A stretch of DNA of 64,000 nucleotides from Falsiroseomonas sp051433165 (GTDB lineage Bacteria > Pseudomonadota > Alphaproteobacteria > Acetobacterales > Acetobacteraceae), in NCBI RefSeq assembly GCF_051433165.1, contig NZ_JBHMFS010000008.1:1-64000 (forward strand), read 5' to 3'. Of the stretch, positions 62,898-64,000 are shown piece after piece (the first letter of the stretch is position 1; the number at the start of each line of letters is the position of its first letter). The position numbers and the translations under genes are program-made. Under the pieces are notes generated by a model that had not been told where the DNA came from, made no database searches, and worked only from the letters and a program-made list of their open reading frames with translations.

Positions 62898-63728
62898 TTA
62901 AAGCTGTCGCGCGCCAAAGGTGTCGCAGGCCTGCAGCGTACCGGCCTGCAGCCCGGTGCGGAACCAGCGCACGCGCTGGGCGGAGGTGCCATGGGTGAAG
63001 CTCTCCGGCACCACCTGGCCGCCGCCGCGGCGCTGCAGCCGGTCGTCGCCCACGGCGGCGGCGGCGGCGAGACCTTCCTCGATGTCGCCGTCCTCCAGGA
63101 TCTGCCGCGCATCATGCGCGCGGCGCGCCCACAAGCCGGCCAGGCAGTCCGCCTGCAATTCCACCCGTACCAGCATCGCATTGTCGCCAGGCCGCGCCCG
63201 GCCGAGCAGGCCGAGCTGGTTCTGCACGTGGTGGCCGACCTCATGCGCAATCACATAGGCCGCGGCGAAGTCGCCCGGCGCGCCCAGCCGGCGCTGCAGA
63301 TCGGCCAGGAAGTCGAGGTCGATATACACCTGACTGTCACCCGGGCAGTAGAATGGCCCGACGGTCGCCTGCGCCACGCCGCAGGCGGATTGCACGGCGC
63401 CGCTGAACAGCACCAGCGTCGGCGCCTGGTAGCGGCGGCCATTCTCGGCAAAAAGCGGCGTCCAGACATCCTCGGTTTCGGCGAGCACGCGGCGCACGAA
63501 GCGCGCACCCTCATCCTGCGCCGGCGCACCCTGGCGCGTCTGGGTCTGGGATTGCGGCGCCGGGTCCATGCCGGAGAGGATCACACTGGGATCGACACCG
63601 AACAGCAGCGCCAGCACCACGAGCACCACGCCGCCGAAACCGCCGCCGATGGCGATCCCGCCGCGCCCGACCCGCCTGCCGCGGCGATCCTCGACATTGC
63701 CGCTTTCGCGCCCACCGCCCAATCGCAT
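62898..63728 (-). CDS. YpfJ-type neutral zinc metallopeptidase
   Basis: The 276-residue protein has one N-terminal membrane helix (about 25-45, GGFGGVVLVVLALLFGV) and an exported domain with the zinc motif HEVGHHVQ. SACGVAQATVGPFYCPGDSQVYIDLDFLADLQ lies before it and ELQADCLAGLWA after it (third zinc ligand Glu). The end, RVRWFRTGLQAGTLQACDTF, is the family's conserved tail. The physiological substrate is unknown. It lies 14 bases before mlrC on the same strand. Confidence 0.9.
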   Translation of the reverse strand: MRLGGGRESGNVEDRRGRRVGRGGIAIGGGFGGVVLVVLALLFGVDPSVILSGMDPAPQSQTQTRQGAPAQDEGARFVRRVLAETEDVWTPLFAENGRRYQAPTLVLFSGAVQSACGVAQATVGPFYCPGDSQVYIDLDFLADLQRRLGAPGDFAAAYVIAHEVGHHVQNQLGLLGRARPGDNAMLVRVELQADCLAGLWARRAHDARQILEDGDIEEGLAAAAAVGDDRLQRRGGGQVVPESFTHGTSAQRVRWFRTGLQAGTLQACDTFGARQL

Positions 63729-63777
63729 CGCTGCACCCTCCGTGTCGGAGCGGCAACGTCCCGACCCGGCGGGAGTT

Positions 63778-64000
63778 TCAGCCGCGCAGCAGCGCGGCCA
63801 GGGCCCGGCTCAGCCCGATCGCCTCCCGCCCCTGCGGCGCGGCGTAGCTGCCGGTGCGCGGCTTCGGCAGGCGCATCCGAACCATCGCCTCCGCAAGGGT
63901 CACGGCGCAGGCGATGCCATCCAGCAGGGGCACCGGCGACCGCGCCTGTAGACCCGCCGCCATCCCGGCCAGCGCGGCGCCGCCCAGCACCACCGAATCA
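63778..64000 (-). CDS. Aspartate/glutamate/hydantoin racemase family, C-terminal part
   Basis: About 74 residues are visible, reading DSVVLGGAALAGMAAGLQ, then PVPLLDGIACAVTLAEAMVRM and a tail ending in RALAALLRG. This is the C-terminal half-site of Asp/Glu/hydantoin racemases. The gene runs off the window end, so its start and first catalytic Cys are not visible. The usual second catalytic Cys before GGA in glutamate racemases is replaced by VVL, as is common in hydantoin-type relatives. Confidence 0.7.
   Translation of the reverse strand, partial: DSVVLGGAALAGMAAGLQARSPVPLLDGIACAVTLAEAMVRMRLPKPRTGSYAAPQGREAIGLSRALAALLRG

Overview
The window is very GC-rich, gene-dense alphaproteobacterial DNA. 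Four Bug/TctC-type receptors, a tripartite tricarboxylate (TTT) permease, a TRAP transporter with two receptors, three sets of peptide- or polyamine-type ABC genes and several organic-acid enzymes suggest a metabolically versatile Roseomonas-like member of the Acetobacteraceae. That assignment is an inference from gene content, not from a marker search. I found no tRNA, rRNA, insertion sequence, integrase or CRISPR array.

Layout. 1-4635: a structured non-coding leader, then rpmI, rplT, a terminator, pheS and pheT. 4666-5317: a VapBC-type toxin-antitoxin pair. 5318-14123: RidA, LepA flanked by two Bug receptors, a small membrane protein, an idonate-dehydrogenase-like enzyme, a gamma-glutamyltransferase and a 2-hydroxyacid dehydrogenase. 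14145-20241 (minus): a dpp-type peptide ABC operon with a permease-ATPase fusion and a creatininase-family amidohydrolase. 20325-26078 (minus): a polyamine-type ABC operon preceded by a class IV aminotransferase and an AhpD-like protein. 26185-30365: a Bug receptor, a DEAD-box helicase and a CoA-transferase. 30504-36972: an OxyR-like regulator, then receptor, TctA-TctB fusion, GalD/PrpF isomerase and Ldh-type dehydrogenase, read as one tricarboxylate uptake and catabolism unit. 37149-43497: a three-gene multi-sensor phosphorelay. 43532-50322: a DUF892 protein, a tiny membrane protein, a decayed antiporter tail, a 1502-residue DUF4011 helicase-nuclease (candidate defence gene) and a repeat-bearing lipoprotein. 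50386-54370 (minus): a TRAP transporter with tandem DctP paralogues. 54450-58707 (minus): a HicA-like protein, an orphan peptide-binding protein, a CBS protein and an NdvA-like glucan exporter. 58907-64000 (minus): a GH5 cellulase with Calx-beta domains, an MlrC-family peptidase, a YpfJ-type metallopeptidase and the 3' part of a racemase.

The strongest leads are: the DUF4011 helicase-nuclease with a gene relic fused to its start codon; a GH5 catalytic domain that appears inserted inside a Calx-beta fold; two cloverleaf-like intergenic DNA elements (27188-27240 and 49165-49241); a lipoprotein 5' UTR in which the ribosome binding site is base-paired; and the regulator-operator-operon arrangement around the tricarboxylate genes. 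All domain and function calls were made by eye from motifs; no database search was run.
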